16,170 bases of DNA from contig JAGBZZ010000100.1 of the NCBI GenBank assembly GCA_017652965.1, forward strand, positions 1 through 16,170. The letters are read 5' to 3'. Positions 1 to 7,490 of the stretch are shown one piece after another; position 1 is the stretch's first letter, and each line of letters begins with the position of its first letter. Origin of the DNA: Clostridia bacterium. Its GTDB lineage: Bacteria; Bacillota_A; Clostridia; Oscillospirales; CAG-272. A program made the translations under genes and the position numbers. The notes beneath the pieces were generated by a model. It ran no database searches, was not told where the DNA came from, and saw only the letters and a program-made list of their open reading frames with translations.

Positions 1-260
1 AGGCTACGGTACCACGGCTTTCGCTACACTGTCTTTGCAAAGTTTTCCTCTCTGCAACCGCGAGTAGCAAGAGCTACGGCTTTGTCTGCCTCCCTCTGGG
101 AGGGAGGGGGACCGCTTGCGGTGGAAGGAGAATGCGGCAGTAGGGGGGCGAAGATGCAACGCCGAAGCGGTTTTACCATACGCAGGCTCCCCCCTTTATT
201 TCCCCCCTCCCGGAGGGGGGCTACATAAACCCTTCCCCGGCTACTCACGGTGGCAAAGAT
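1..260. repeat. Intergenic palindrome cluster, REP/MITE-like
   Basis: No credible gene lies here. The stretch is a mosaic of short inverted repeats. Outer arms CTGCC (86-90) and GGCAG (136-140) enclose a CCTCCCTC/GGGAGGG palindrome (about 90-108) and a perfect CCGC-TT-GCGG hairpin (112-121), giving a cloverleaf-like fold. A second palindrome at 202-220 pairs CCCCCCTC with GAGGGGGG around a 3-nt loop. GCTACGG occurs twice (3-9, 73-79), and GTAGC/GCTAC pairs at 64-77. Purine-rich palindromic elements of this style are scattered between genes in many gut Clostridia; that this is one of them is inference from appearance. It could act as an RNA-structure or repeat element; it shows no transposase and no clear target-site duplication. 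Confidence 0.5.
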
Positions 261-269
261 AGAATAGAG

Positions 270-316
270 AAAGAGAGAACAGATCGGTTTTTGGCCGAGG
301 TGTTCTCTCTTTTTTT
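270..316. terminator. Hairpin terminator, possibly bidirectional
   Basis: A perfect 12-bp stem, AAAGAGAGAACA (270-281) with TGTTCTCTCTTT (301-312), has a 19-nt loop that contains a further CGG/CCG pairing. On the plus strand it runs directly into a T tract (310-316), a classic intrinsic terminator for a gene left of the window. Read on the minus strand, the same stem follows the end of the lipoprotein array by about 40 nt and is followed by a T/C-rich stretch. It may therefore also end that transcript, less efficiently. Confidence 0.75.
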
Positions 317-338
317 ACTTATTGCATGACGCGGAGGG

Positions 339-355
339 AAAGCGCGGTGCGCTTT
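339..355 (-). other. Small hairpin just after the last lipoprotein gene
   Basis: AAAGCGC (339-345) pairs perfectly with GCGCTTT (349-355) around a 3-nt loop, starting one base after the TAA stop at 356-358. On the minus strand it is followed by CCCTCC rather than a T run. It is more likely a transcript 3'-end stabiliser, or part of a two-hairpin end with the 270-312 stem, than a terminator by itself. Confidence 0.4.
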
Positions 356-3300
356 TTAATCCGGATACACGTCGTCATACCACTCCCAGTAGTCAAAGGG
401 ATAGGTAAGGCCGGCATCCAGATAGTCGATCTCCATCACGGCCTCCAGCACCTCGCTTGTCAGGGAGGCGGTGGGGTCGTCCAAGCCGCGGGAAACGATG
501 AGATCCCACGCCTCGTCACTGATGTAGTACTCGAAATCATCCTCTGCGTAGGGCAGGATGTCTGCATACTCGTAATAGATGAAGTTGTTTTCGGACAGCA
601 TCGTGGCAACGTACCCACGGTAGTTGCTGCGCCCTGCCGTATCGCTGATGACCTTTTCAATGTCGCTTTCCTCGGTGGCGATGTACTTGCCGCCCTCATT
701 CTTGAAGATGGGGGTACTGCCGAGGATGATGTTGTTGCTGACCACGCTATACTGCGGGGCACGGCGGGAGCGCTCCATTGCCGCGATCTCCTCATAGGTG
801 AGGGTCACGCACCCATCCTCATCCGAAAGGACGGTGTGGGCGGGCTCAGTGCGCAGGTAGGTGACGCCCTCCACCTCCTCAAGGTAGGAATACTCGGGGA
901 TCAGGTATTCCACCACCTTACCGGGGGTCGCCGTGCGGAACTCGGCGGGATCGTAGGTGTAGGTCTTACCCGTGAGATACCAGGGCATGTAGAAGTACTT
1001 GACGTGATAATCCTCGGCGGAGTCGGCGTACAGATCCACGATCAGCTGGGTGCCGTACATCATGTTGATAAACTCGGGCGCACGGTCACTCCACGCGCTC
1101 ATGCTGAAGGAGCGCAGATAGTTGTTGGTGTCGCCCTGCTTGATGCCAAGCCACCAGTGGCCGGCCAGGGACTGCGAAAGGACGGGCTGAGAGGTAAAGC
1201 TTACTTTGCTTTCTGTGCCCAGGGTGAAGTCCTTCTGCGCGATGCCCTCATAGCTGTAGGGCTGATAGCGTGCGGCCGCACCGCCTGCCGAATACTCGTC
1301 CCCGAAGTAGTAGTAGAAGAGGGCGGATTCGTTGAAGGTGTCGCCATCCTTTGCCGAGTAGAGGAAGTCACCCGACTCGCTGGAGCTGGAGCCCGCCGCC
1401 GCTACCTGGAAGGGAGTACGCAGGACGGTGATGTTACCGAAGGCCACGTTCCCCCAGCCGGTGGAGGAGTACCAGGGCTCACTGTGGCTGGAGCGGGAAT
1501 GCAGGGTGGAGACCACGTTGTAGTACATGTAGTTGCCGCCGCCCATCGTATCGTTGTACACGGCGCGGTGGGTCGCGTTCAACATATGGAAGAGGTTGTA
1601 GCGGTAGTGGTTGCCACGGTTGTACGCACCGCCCGAGTAGATCATACCGCCGTCGGTGACGTCCTTACTACCACCCTCAAAGCGGTTGTATTCGAGGATA
1701 CACTCCACGCCGTAGCTGCCGCTTGTGGTGGTGCTGTTGAAGTAGTTGTGCGAGACGACCATCCGACAGCCCGCCCAGGTAAGCGCTGTCTGCTTCAGGG
1801 GCATCGGATCGTGGAAGAAGCAGTTCTGCACCACGTTGCCGCAGGGGGTCAGGGTCTTGGCCGAGGCCGAATCCGAGAAGGTGACAAGCGCACCGTACGC
1901 ACGCGAGAAGTCACAGTAAATGACCGCGGTATTCGTGGAGGTGGTGACCACAAGGTTGCTGGCCTTGGTATTGCGGAAGACGCAATTCTGCACCATGACG
2001 TTGTTTACGCTGGTCAGCGAAAGGCCGTTCGAGGACGAGCCGTCAAAGGTCAGCCCGTCAAGGACGACGTAGGAGGCCTGCGAGACGTTCATAAGGTTGG
2101 TAGCCGTCGAATTGGAGAAGGCGACCTGCTCGCGGCTGAGCTCCTCGTGTGCCTCGGTGGGATAGAGGTAAAGGACGCCGCTGTCGCGGTCAAAGAACCA
2201 CTCACCGGGGACATCCAGCGCTTCCACCGCATTGAAGAGGTAGAAGGTGTTGCGCCCTGCGGCCGAGTTGCCCGATACCTTACAGCCCCAGGAGTTGTTC
2301 TGGATCGATTTCAGCGAGTAATAGGCGCTCTTGCCGTCGGGCGCCGTGCCCTTCGGATAGCCGAGAAGCGGGTCACTGTCGTAGGACGGGTACCACTCTT
2401 CGCCGTCCTCGGTGTGGGCCCAGTAGGTCCCCTCGGTCTCAAGCGCCAGGTTGTAATAGCCGAACTCCCAGCCCTCGAAGGTCGAGCCGTAGTACCAGAT
2501 GTCGCCGGTGTTGACCCAGGAAAGGATCTCCTCGCCCATCTCGTAGTTACTGTTCTTATCGCCCTTGTTATCGTAGGCGTTCAGCACACGGATCTCCCAA
2601 CCGACGATCCAGGTCTTCGGGTCCATGCCCGCCTTGGTGGCACGCTCTACCCACGGCCAGTAGAGGTTCGAGCCGTCACGCGAGGTAACGGTGCCCGAGT
2701 CATAGGCGAAGGTGAAGTACATAAGCTCGGTCGGATCCTTGGTGTTATTGGGATAGCGTGCCAGGGTGTACTCTTCCCCGCTGACGTACAGGATCGGCGG
2801 CCCTGCCGACTTGGTGATCTCCGGGATGTCGGCCTCGGTCCAGCCCTGCTCCTCCAAGGTGGTGTAGATGATATAGTCACGCGCCTCTTCGGGGAACCGC
2901 TCGAAAAGGTCGGCATTGTCGGAGGGGTCAAGCGGATGCCACTTGTCGGCCGAGGAGTCCATCTGCTTGGTGGAGGTCAGGACGACCTCTTCATTATTAT
3001 AGGCCTTGATAAAGAGGGGGGCTGCGCGGCTGCCCGAATGCACCGGGTTGATCGCCACGGGCTCGCTGAGCGAGTAGGTGCCGCCCATCATCCAGATGAT
3101 GCCGCCCTCTCCGTCATCCACAAGGCTGAGCGCCTTTTTCAGGGTAGCAAGCGGGGCATCCTTGGTACCTGCGGCACTGTCATCACCCGTGGTGGAAACG
3201 TAGATCTGGCGGGTGGCAAGCGGATAGTCGGCAGGCATTACCCGCTCCACGACCGTGACCTCCTCGGGCAGCTCCTCCTTGGTGGCCAGGAAGCGCTCGA

Positions 3301-4264
3301 GAACCGTCTCGGCACTGTAGGAGAGATCATACTTGCCCTGCATAGAGGCAAGCTTTTCGGGCAGGTTCAGGGTAAAGAAGTCAAGATTCTCGACCTCGCC
3401 GCTGACCTTTGCCGTAAAGCTGAGGGCAAGATCCTGCCCCTCAAAGAGGCGGATAAGAGCTAGGGCGGCCGAATAGGCGCTGTCCTTCTCTACCCCGTGA
3501 AGGAGCAGGCGATTACCCGCGGTTTCGATCTGCCAAAGGCCTGCGCCGCCCGGCGTCTTTGGAGCGCGCCCTTCCCCGCTCGGAGAGCCGACCACGATCT
3601 CATAATCGGTGCCGGTATAGTCACGCGGGCCGTACACAGGCAGGACCGCACCGGTCGCCTCGGTGATCTTGCGGGCAAGGAGAGCCGCCACCGAGGTGTT
3701 ATCCTTGTCCTTAACGATCACGTAATCGTATACCGAGACCCCGTTGATCGTCGCGTCGGCATGCGGATAGGTTGCCCTTACCACATCGGCCTTGGCGGGC
3801 ACCCAAAGGGTAGCATCGTGCAGGTAGGTGGCGATAAACTTTTCTATCGCCGCGATCACGGCGGCATCGTCACCGCCCGTGATCACCACACGGTCATTTT
3901 CATAAAAGATGGCGGTATCGTCCCGTCCGACCCGCTGGCTGACGCTTTCCACGCGGTTGGTACGGCCGATCAGGATCTCCTTGGTGTCGGTGGGGGCGGG
4001 GTTACCGTAGCCCACAAAATCCTCTCGAAGCGAAAGGCGCACACCCGTGGTATCCTCGATCGCGGTCTGCAGGCGGCGGATGGCCGCATAGACCTCGCCG
4101 CTTGTGCCGTAGGGATACACGACCGTATAGTCTTCAAGACCCGAAACCGCCACGGGCGGAGCCTCGGGGGCCGGGGTCGTCTCTCCCTTATCCCCCCCGC
4201 AGGACGTCAGAAGCAGCGAGAGCAGAAGAAGGACAGAAAGGGCGAGAAGCAGTGTTTTTTTCAC
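356..4264 (-). CDS. Large beta-helix lipoprotein with two N-terminal modules
   Basis: This 1302-residue secreted lipoprotein is probably carbohydrate-active. Residues 1-22 form a lipoprotein signal peptide (lipobox LLTSC, lipidated Cys22), followed by a short Pro/Ala linker. Two tandem alpha/beta modules (about 44-165 and 178-290) share the pattern YxIV...ATG..LP...EI.VG seen at the N-terminus of GH67/GH20-type enzymes. From FTLNL (297) the protein matches its two paralogues: a GTKDAPLATL beta-helix cap (366-375), an inserted domain with LARYPN (501-506) and PGEWFFDR (686-693), helix coils about 730-950 with DGGMIY (871-876) and YND (903-905), then an aromatic C-terminus. The start is GTG, with AAGGAG 7 nt upstream; no ATG lies near. 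It is last in the array and the most divergent copy. Enzyme activity is inference; a purely binding role is possible. Confidence 0.85.
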   Translation of the reverse strand: MKKTLLLALSVLLLLSLLLTSCGGDKGETTPAPEAPPVAVSGLEDYTVVYPYGTSGEVYAAIRRLQTAIEDTTGVRLSLREDFVGYGNPAPTDTKEILIGRTNRVESVSQRVGRDDTAIFYENDRVVITGGDDAAVIAAIEKFIATYLHDATLWVPAKADVVRATYPHADATINGVSVYDYVIVKDKDNTSVAALLARKITEATGAVLPVYGPRDYTGTDYEIVVGSPSGEGRAPKTPGGAGLWQIETAGNRLLLHGVEKDSAYSAALALIRLFEGQDLALSFTAKVSGEVENLDFFTLNLPEKLASMQGKYDLSYSAETVLERFLATKEELPEEVTVVERVMPADYPLATRQIYVSTTGDDSAAGTKDAPLATLKKALSLVDDGEGGIIWMMGGTYSLSEPVAINPVHSGSRAAPLFIKAYNNEEVVLTSTKQMDSSADKWHPLDPSDNADLFERFPEEARDYIIYTTLEEQGWTEADIPEITKSAGPPILYVSGEEYTLARYPNNTKDPTELMYFTFAYDSGTVTSRDGSNLYWPWVERATKAGMDPKTWIVGWEIRVLNAYDNKGDKNSNYEMGEEILSWVNTGDIWYYGSTFEGWEFGYYNLALETEGTYWAHTEDGEEWYPSYDSDPLLGYPKGTAPDGKSAYYSLKSIQNNSWGCKVSGNSAAGRNTFYLFNAVEALDVPGEWFFDRDSGVLYLYPTEAHEELSREQVAFSNSTATNLMNVSQASYVVLDGLTFDGSSSNGLSLTSVNNVMVQNCVFRNTKASNLVVTTSTNTAVIYCDFSRAYGALVTFSDSASAKTLTPCGNVVQNCFFHDPMPLKQTALTWAGCRMVVSHNYFNSTTTSGSYGVECILEYNRFEGGSKDVTDGGMIYSGGAYNRGNHYRYNLFHMLNATHRAVYNDTMGGGNYMYYNVVSTLHSRSSHSEPWYSSTGWGNVAFGNITVLRTPFQVAAAGSSSSESGDFLYSAKDGDTFNESALFYYYFGDEYSAGGAAARYQPYSYEGIAQKDFTLGTESKVSFTSQPVLSQSLAGHWWLGIKQGDTNNYLRSFSMSAWSDRAPEFINMMYGTQLIVDLYADSAEDYHVKYFYMPWYLTGKTYTYDPAEFRTATPGKVVEYLIPEYSYLEEVEGVTYLRTEPAHTVLSDEDGCVTLTYEEIAAMERSRRAPQYSVVSNNIILGSTPIFKNEGGKYIATEESDIEKVISDTAGRSNYRGYVATMLSENNFIYYEYADILPYAEDDFEYYISDEAWDLIVSRGLDDPTASLTSEVLEAVMEIDYLDAGLTYPFDYWEWYDDVYPD

Positions 4265-4271
4265 GGTTTTT

Positions 4272-4277
4272 CTCCTT
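4272..4277 (-). promoter_or_regulatory. RBS fixing a GTG start
   Basis: AAGGAG sits 7 nt before GTG (4264-4262). GTG is followed by a Lys-Lys-Thr-Leu signal-peptide start, so the GTG is the true initiator. Confidence 0.8.
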
Positions 4278-4299
4278 TTTGTATATAGTTTTGTTTACG
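4274..4299 (-). repeat. Conserved A-rich leader, copy 1
   Basis: Read on the minus strand this 26-nt tract begins CGTAAACAAAAC and ends ACAAAAAGG, flowing into the ribosome binding site. It matches the leader at 7396-7419 base for base apart from a short internal difference (2-nt indel plus substitution). It is absent before the first gene of the array. It may be a duplicated translation-enhancing leader or simply a relic of gene duplication. Confidence 0.7.
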
Positions 4300-4327
4300 C
4301 GCTTAGCATATTTTCGCGGTTGCCTGC

Positions 4328-4352
4328 GGGCGGTGCCGTAGCGGCACCGCCC
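4328..4352 (-). other. Intercistronic GC hairpin
   Basis: A perfect 11-bp stem, GGGCGGTGCCG (4328-4338) with CGGCACCGCCC (4342-4352), has a 3-nt loop. It starts 9 nt after the stop codon of the upstream gene (TAA at 4362-4364). On the minus strand no T tract follows (GCAGGCAACC), so it is not a typical intrinsic terminator. A role in mRNA 3'-end protection or in setting relative expression within the operon is inferred. Confidence 0.6.
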
Positions 4353-4361
4353 ACGGGGTGC

Positions 4362-7300
4362 TTAGCTCCATATCGAGTAATCGTACTCAAAGGTAAGGCC
4401 GCTGTCGTACCAGAGGCTGTCCTCGATCAGGGCAAGGCCGTCCTCGTCCATGATCTCGGCAAACTCGTCATACATATAGGGGAAGATATCATAGTTGTAG
4501 TTTTCGGCATCCCAGAGGACGTCGGCATAGTGATAGTTGTAGTAGTTCTTATCCACAAGCGTGGTCTTGACAAAGCCCTGGTAGCTGTCACAACCGTTTG
4601 TGATGGTCGCCGCGGGGTCGAGCGTTTCGGTGAAGTTGCCCTCCTTATCCTTGGTGGGCGTACCGCCGAGGATGACATTGTTGGTCACCACGCTGGCACC
4701 GGGCTGGCGGCGGAAGCGCTCCATCGCCGCGACCTCCTCATAGGTGAGGGTCAGGCTGCCGTCCTCACCGACCGTCTCGCAATGGGCGGGGACGACCACC
4801 GGCTTGCCTGTGGCATCGAGGTAGGTGTACTGCGGGATCTGCACAAGCGTCCCTGCGGGGATGCCCTCATGCGTATAGGTCTTGCCGGTCAGATACCACG
4901 GCACGTAGAAGTACTTCGGATGGTAATCGCTGTTCGCGTAAGCACCGAGGACGATCTTGGTGCCCTCCATGAGGTTCATGAACTGCGGGTCACGCTCAGC
5001 CCACTTCTCCTCATCGCCGCGTGTGATGTAGTAGGTCTGCTCATCCTCCTTCATCCCGACCCACCAGTGGCCGGCCTCGCTCTGATAAAGCTGAGAGGAA
5101 AGCTGAGGGGTGCCGTCATAGGCCACGGGGGTGTAATAGCGGGCCGCGCCGGTCCCGGCATGCTCATCGCCGAAGTAATAATAGAAGAGGCCGGATTCGT
5201 TGAGCTGGTCACCGCTCTTCGAGGGCTTGATGTCCCCCTCATACCCACCGGGCGAGCCTGCGGCGGCCACCTGCATGGGGTTGCGCAGGACGACCGTGTT
5301 GCCAAAAAAGACGTTGCCAAGGCCGGTCGAGGAATACCAGGCCTTGTTGAGGTTGGACTTCGACCCGAGGAAAGAGATCATATTGCCGTAGGCATAATGA
5401 TGGCTGGAGGTACCGTCGTTGTAGATGGCGTTGTGGGTCGCGTTGAACATATGGATGAGGTTGTAGCGGTAGTGGTTGCCGCGATGGCCAACCCCCCAGG
5501 TGTAGATCATACCGCCGTCGGTCACGTCGGCAGAGCCGCCCTCAAAGCGGTTGTACTCCACAATGCACTCGGTCGTGAGGCTGGAAGCGCCGACGATGGT
5601 GTTGTGGAAGTAGTTGTGCGAGACGACCATCCGACAGCCCGAGAGCGCCACACCGTTCTGATAGGTGGGCATTGCATCGTGGAAGATGTTGTTCTGGATC
5701 ACCACGTCCGAGGGGTCAAGGTTATAGAAGCTTGTGCCGAGCGAGCATTTGATCATCGTGTCATAGGCCCGCGAGAAGTCCGAATGGATGATGGCGGTGC
5801 GCTCGGTCGTACCGCTGACGTAGATGCTGGACAGGAGGGTGTTCATGACCGTCAGGTTCTGGAAGACGGCATCCTTGACGTTGTTGAGCTTGATGCCGTA
5901 GCCGTTGACACCGTCGATCTTGATGCCGTCGATCACCAGATTCTTGGTGCCGTCGGCGAGGAAGAGGTCATACTTCGCGCCGCTCGAGAAGGAGGCGGTC
6001 TTCTGGAAGAAGCCCTCCTCGGGGATGAGGTAGAGCGTGTCGGTCTTCCGGTCGAGGAACCATTCCCCGGGGATATCCATCGCCTCCACCGCATTGAAGA
6101 GGTAGAAGGTGTTGCGCCCGGCCGGGGAGTTGGTGGACGGCATTGCCCCATAGGCGTTGTAGTGGACCGACTTTAAGGAGTAGTCCCCGTCCCCCTTCGG
6201 ATAGCCGACGTACGGGGTCTCGCCCGAGCCCGGCACCCAAGCGGTGCCGTCGGCATTATGGGCCCAGGCCTGCCCCTCGGTCTCCAGGGCAATATTATAG
6301 TAACCGAATTCCCAGCCCGAATAAGTCGAGCCATAGTACCAGATGTCACCGGTGTTGACCCAGGTCATGATCTCCTGACCGCGCGCATCCTCGGTGGGGA
6401 TGCGTAGCTCCCAACCGACGATCCAGGTCATCGGATCCTTGCCGAGTGCCTGGCAGCGCTCGACCCACGGCCAGTACACAAGGCAGGTATCGGCCGTTAC
6501 GGTGCCGCTGTCATACACCTTTGTAAAGTACAGAAGGTCGATGATATTGCCGGTGTCGTTCGGATAACGGGCGATCGAGTATTCCGCGCCGTCCACGTAA
6601 AGGCGGGGCGGGCCGTTCTTCTGATCGATCTTTGCAATGTCCTCTGCCGTCAGGCCGTGGTCGGCAAGCGAGGTCCTTATGACCTTGTCGCGGGACGCTT
6701 CGGGCAGGCGGTCATAGATCGCATCGCTCTCGGCGATCTTCTGCCACTTGGCCTCGTCGTTTGACAGCACAAGGTTGGAGGTCAGGGTGACCTCGTCATC
6801 CTCATAGGCCTTGATAAAGAGGGGCGAGCGGAGAGTACCGGAATGGGAGGCACTAAGCGTGACGGTCTTGTCGACCGAGTAGCTCCCCTCCATCAGGTAG
6901 ATGATGCCGCCCTCCTTGTTCTTCATCTTGGCGACGGCGGCGGCAAGGGAGGCAAGCGGGGCCTCCTTCGTGCCGGGGTTCTCGTCGCTGCCGCTCTTGG
7001 CAACGTAGAGGACGTTCGCGGCCGAGGCGGGGTAATCGTCAACAGACACCCGCTCAAGGACGGTGACCTCCTCGGGCAGCTCTGCTCTGGCAGCGAGGAA
7101 GCGCTCGAGCGTCGACTGTGCGGTGATCTCAACGTCGTATTTGCCGACGTTCGACGGAAGGGTCGCCGAAAGGTTCAGGGTAAAGAGCGGGCGAGAAGCG
7201 TCGTCCCCCGGGGTCACGGTCGGCCCGCCGGTCACGGGCGGTGCCGTGGTGGTGGCGGGGGCTTCGGTCGTTGTCGCGGCGGGCGGCGTGGTAGCCGCCG

Positions 7301-7388
7301 GGGTGGTCACCTCCCCGCCGCCGCAGGAGGCAAGGGCGAGAGGCAAAAGGAGCGCAAGAACCAGGGAAAGAAGAAGCAGTTTTTTCAT
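4362..7388 (-). CDS. Large beta-helix lipoprotein without N-terminal module
   Basis: This 1008-residue lipoprotein is the middle member of the array. The signal peptide has lipobox LASC (Cys22), then a Thr/Pro/Ala/Gly linker to about 65. It lacks the alpha/beta module of its neighbours and goes straight to the shared junction FTLNL (69-73). The core has a cap with GSDENPGTKEAPLASL (133-148), an inserted domain with IARYPN (272-277) and PGEWFLDR (440-447), and right-handed beta-helix coils about 483-705 with DGGMIY (624-629) and YND (656-658). The C-terminus is acidic and aromatic, ending in Trp-Ser. From FTLNL onward it is almost equal in length to the 7491-10856 product. A longer in-frame start 84 nt upstream exists, but AAGGAAA (7393-7399) plus the signal peptide select 7388. 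Carbohydrate binding or cleavage at the cell surface is inferred from fold class. Confidence 0.87.
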   Translation of the reverse strand: MKKLLLLSLVLALLLPLALASCGGGEVTTPAATTPPAATTTEAPATTTAPPVTGGPTVTPGDDASRPLFTLNLSATLPSNVGKYDVEITAQSTLERFLAARAELPEEVTVLERVSVDDYPASAANVLYVAKSGSDENPGTKEAPLASLAAAVAKMKNKEGGIIYLMEGSYSVDKTVTLSASHSGTLRSPLFIKAYEDDEVTLTSNLVLSNDEAKWQKIAESDAIYDRLPEASRDKVIRTSLADHGLTAEDIAKIDQKNGPPRLYVDGAEYSIARYPNDTGNIIDLLYFTKVYDSGTVTADTCLVYWPWVERCQALGKDPMTWIVGWELRIPTEDARGQEIMTWVNTGDIWYYGSTYSGWEFGYYNIALETEGQAWAHNADGTAWVPGSGETPYVGYPKGDGDYSLKSVHYNAYGAMPSTNSPAGRNTFYLFNAVEAMDIPGEWFLDRKTDTLYLIPEEGFFQKTASFSSGAKYDLFLADGTKNLVIDGIKIDGVNGYGIKLNNVKDAVFQNLTVMNTLLSSIYVSGTTERTAIIHSDFSRAYDTMIKCSLGTSFYNLDPSDVVIQNNIFHDAMPTYQNGVALSGCRMVVSHNYFHNTIVGASSLTTECIVEYNRFEGGSADVTDGGMIYTWGVGHRGNHYRYNLIHMFNATHNAIYNDGTSSHHYAYGNMISFLGSKSNLNKAWYSSTGLGNVFFGNTVVLRNPMQVAAAGSPGGYEGDIKPSKSGDQLNESGLFYYYFGDEHAGTGAARYYTPVAYDGTPQLSSQLYQSEAGHWWVGMKEDEQTYYITRGDEEKWAERDPQFMNLMEGTKIVLGAYANSDYHPKYFYVPWYLTGKTYTHEGIPAGTLVQIPQYTYLDATGKPVVVPAHCETVGEDGSLTLTYEEVAAMERFRRQPGASVVTNNVILGGTPTKDKEGNFTETLDPAATITNGCDSYQGFVKTTLVDKNYYNYHYADVLWDAENYNYDIFPYMYDEFAEIMDEDGLALIEDSLWYDSGLTFEYDYSIWS
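5376..5520. repeat. Near-identical tract shared with 8511-8655
   Basis: Over 145 bp I count five mismatches against 8511-8655 by eye, including an exact run of 68 bp. The tract encodes the helix coils around DGGMIY and YND in both proteins. Flanking regions of the same two genes are visibly less similar. Strong constraint or gene conversion between the tandem copies could explain it. Confidence 0.8.
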
Positions 7389-7392
7389 ATCA

Positions 7393-7399
7393 TTTCCTT
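7393..7399 (-). promoter_or_regulatory. RBS deciding the start of the middle lipoprotein
   Basis: AAGGAAA lies just ahead of ATG 7388-7386, which opens a Met-Lys-Lys signal peptide. The alternative upstream ATG at 7472 would add 28 residues before the signal peptide, lies inside the intercistronic hairpin, and has no such site. Confidence 0.75.
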
Positions 7400-7419
7400 T
7401 TTGTATCGTTTTGTTTACG
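7396..7419 (-). repeat. Conserved A-rich leader, copy 2
   Basis: This 24-nt counterpart of the tract at 4274-4299 has the same first 12 bases (CGTAAACAAAAC) and the same last 11 bases in minus-strand reading. Both copies sit directly upstream of, and merge into, the ribosome binding site of an internal array gene. Confidence 0.7.
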
Positions 7420-7450
7420 AACAGGCCGGGACGTTTGCCAAAAACGCAGA

Positions 7451-7479
7451 GTGGGCGATGCGTGAGCCGCATCGCCCAC
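7451..7479 (-). terminator. Intercistronic hairpin, possible leaky terminator
   Basis: A perfect 12-bp stem, GTGGGCGATGCG (7451-7462) with CGCATCGCCCAC (7468-7479), has a 5-nt loop. It begins about 11 nt after the TGA of the first array gene. On the minus strand it is followed by TCTGCG and then five T residues. The displaced T run suggests partial termination or 3'-end stabilisation rather than a full stop; the next two genes have no convincing promoter of their own. Confidence 0.5.
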
Positions 7480-7490
7480 CTTGTGGGGGA

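Noticed and set aside
24..248. 74-codon minus-strand ORF in the left intergenic region
   Set aside because: It lies wholly in the palindromic repeat cluster, lacks a ribosome binding site, and its composition follows the repeats.
1..260. CRISPR array
   Set aside because: The repeats are palindromes of different sequence and spacing, not regular direct repeats with spacers.
326..3463. 1045-codon open frame on the plus strand
   Set aside because: It is the codon-aligned antisense of the 356-4264 lipoprotein gene; its product has no signal, domain or start-site support, and it is explained by missing TTA/CTA/TCA codons.
4281..4310. Internal promoter before the 356-4264 gene (TATATA-like box)
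   Set aside because: No -35 element at a suitable distance, and the box is part of the leader shared with 7396-7419, where TATATA is not kept.
4320..6176. 618-codon open frame on the plus strand
   Set aside because: Antisense shadow of the middle lipoprotein gene, starting inside the intercistronic hairpin.
7389..7472. 28-residue N-terminal extension of the middle lipoprotein
   Set aside because: It would place charged residues before a perfect signal peptide and begin within a hairpin; AAGGAAA before 7388 gives the better start.
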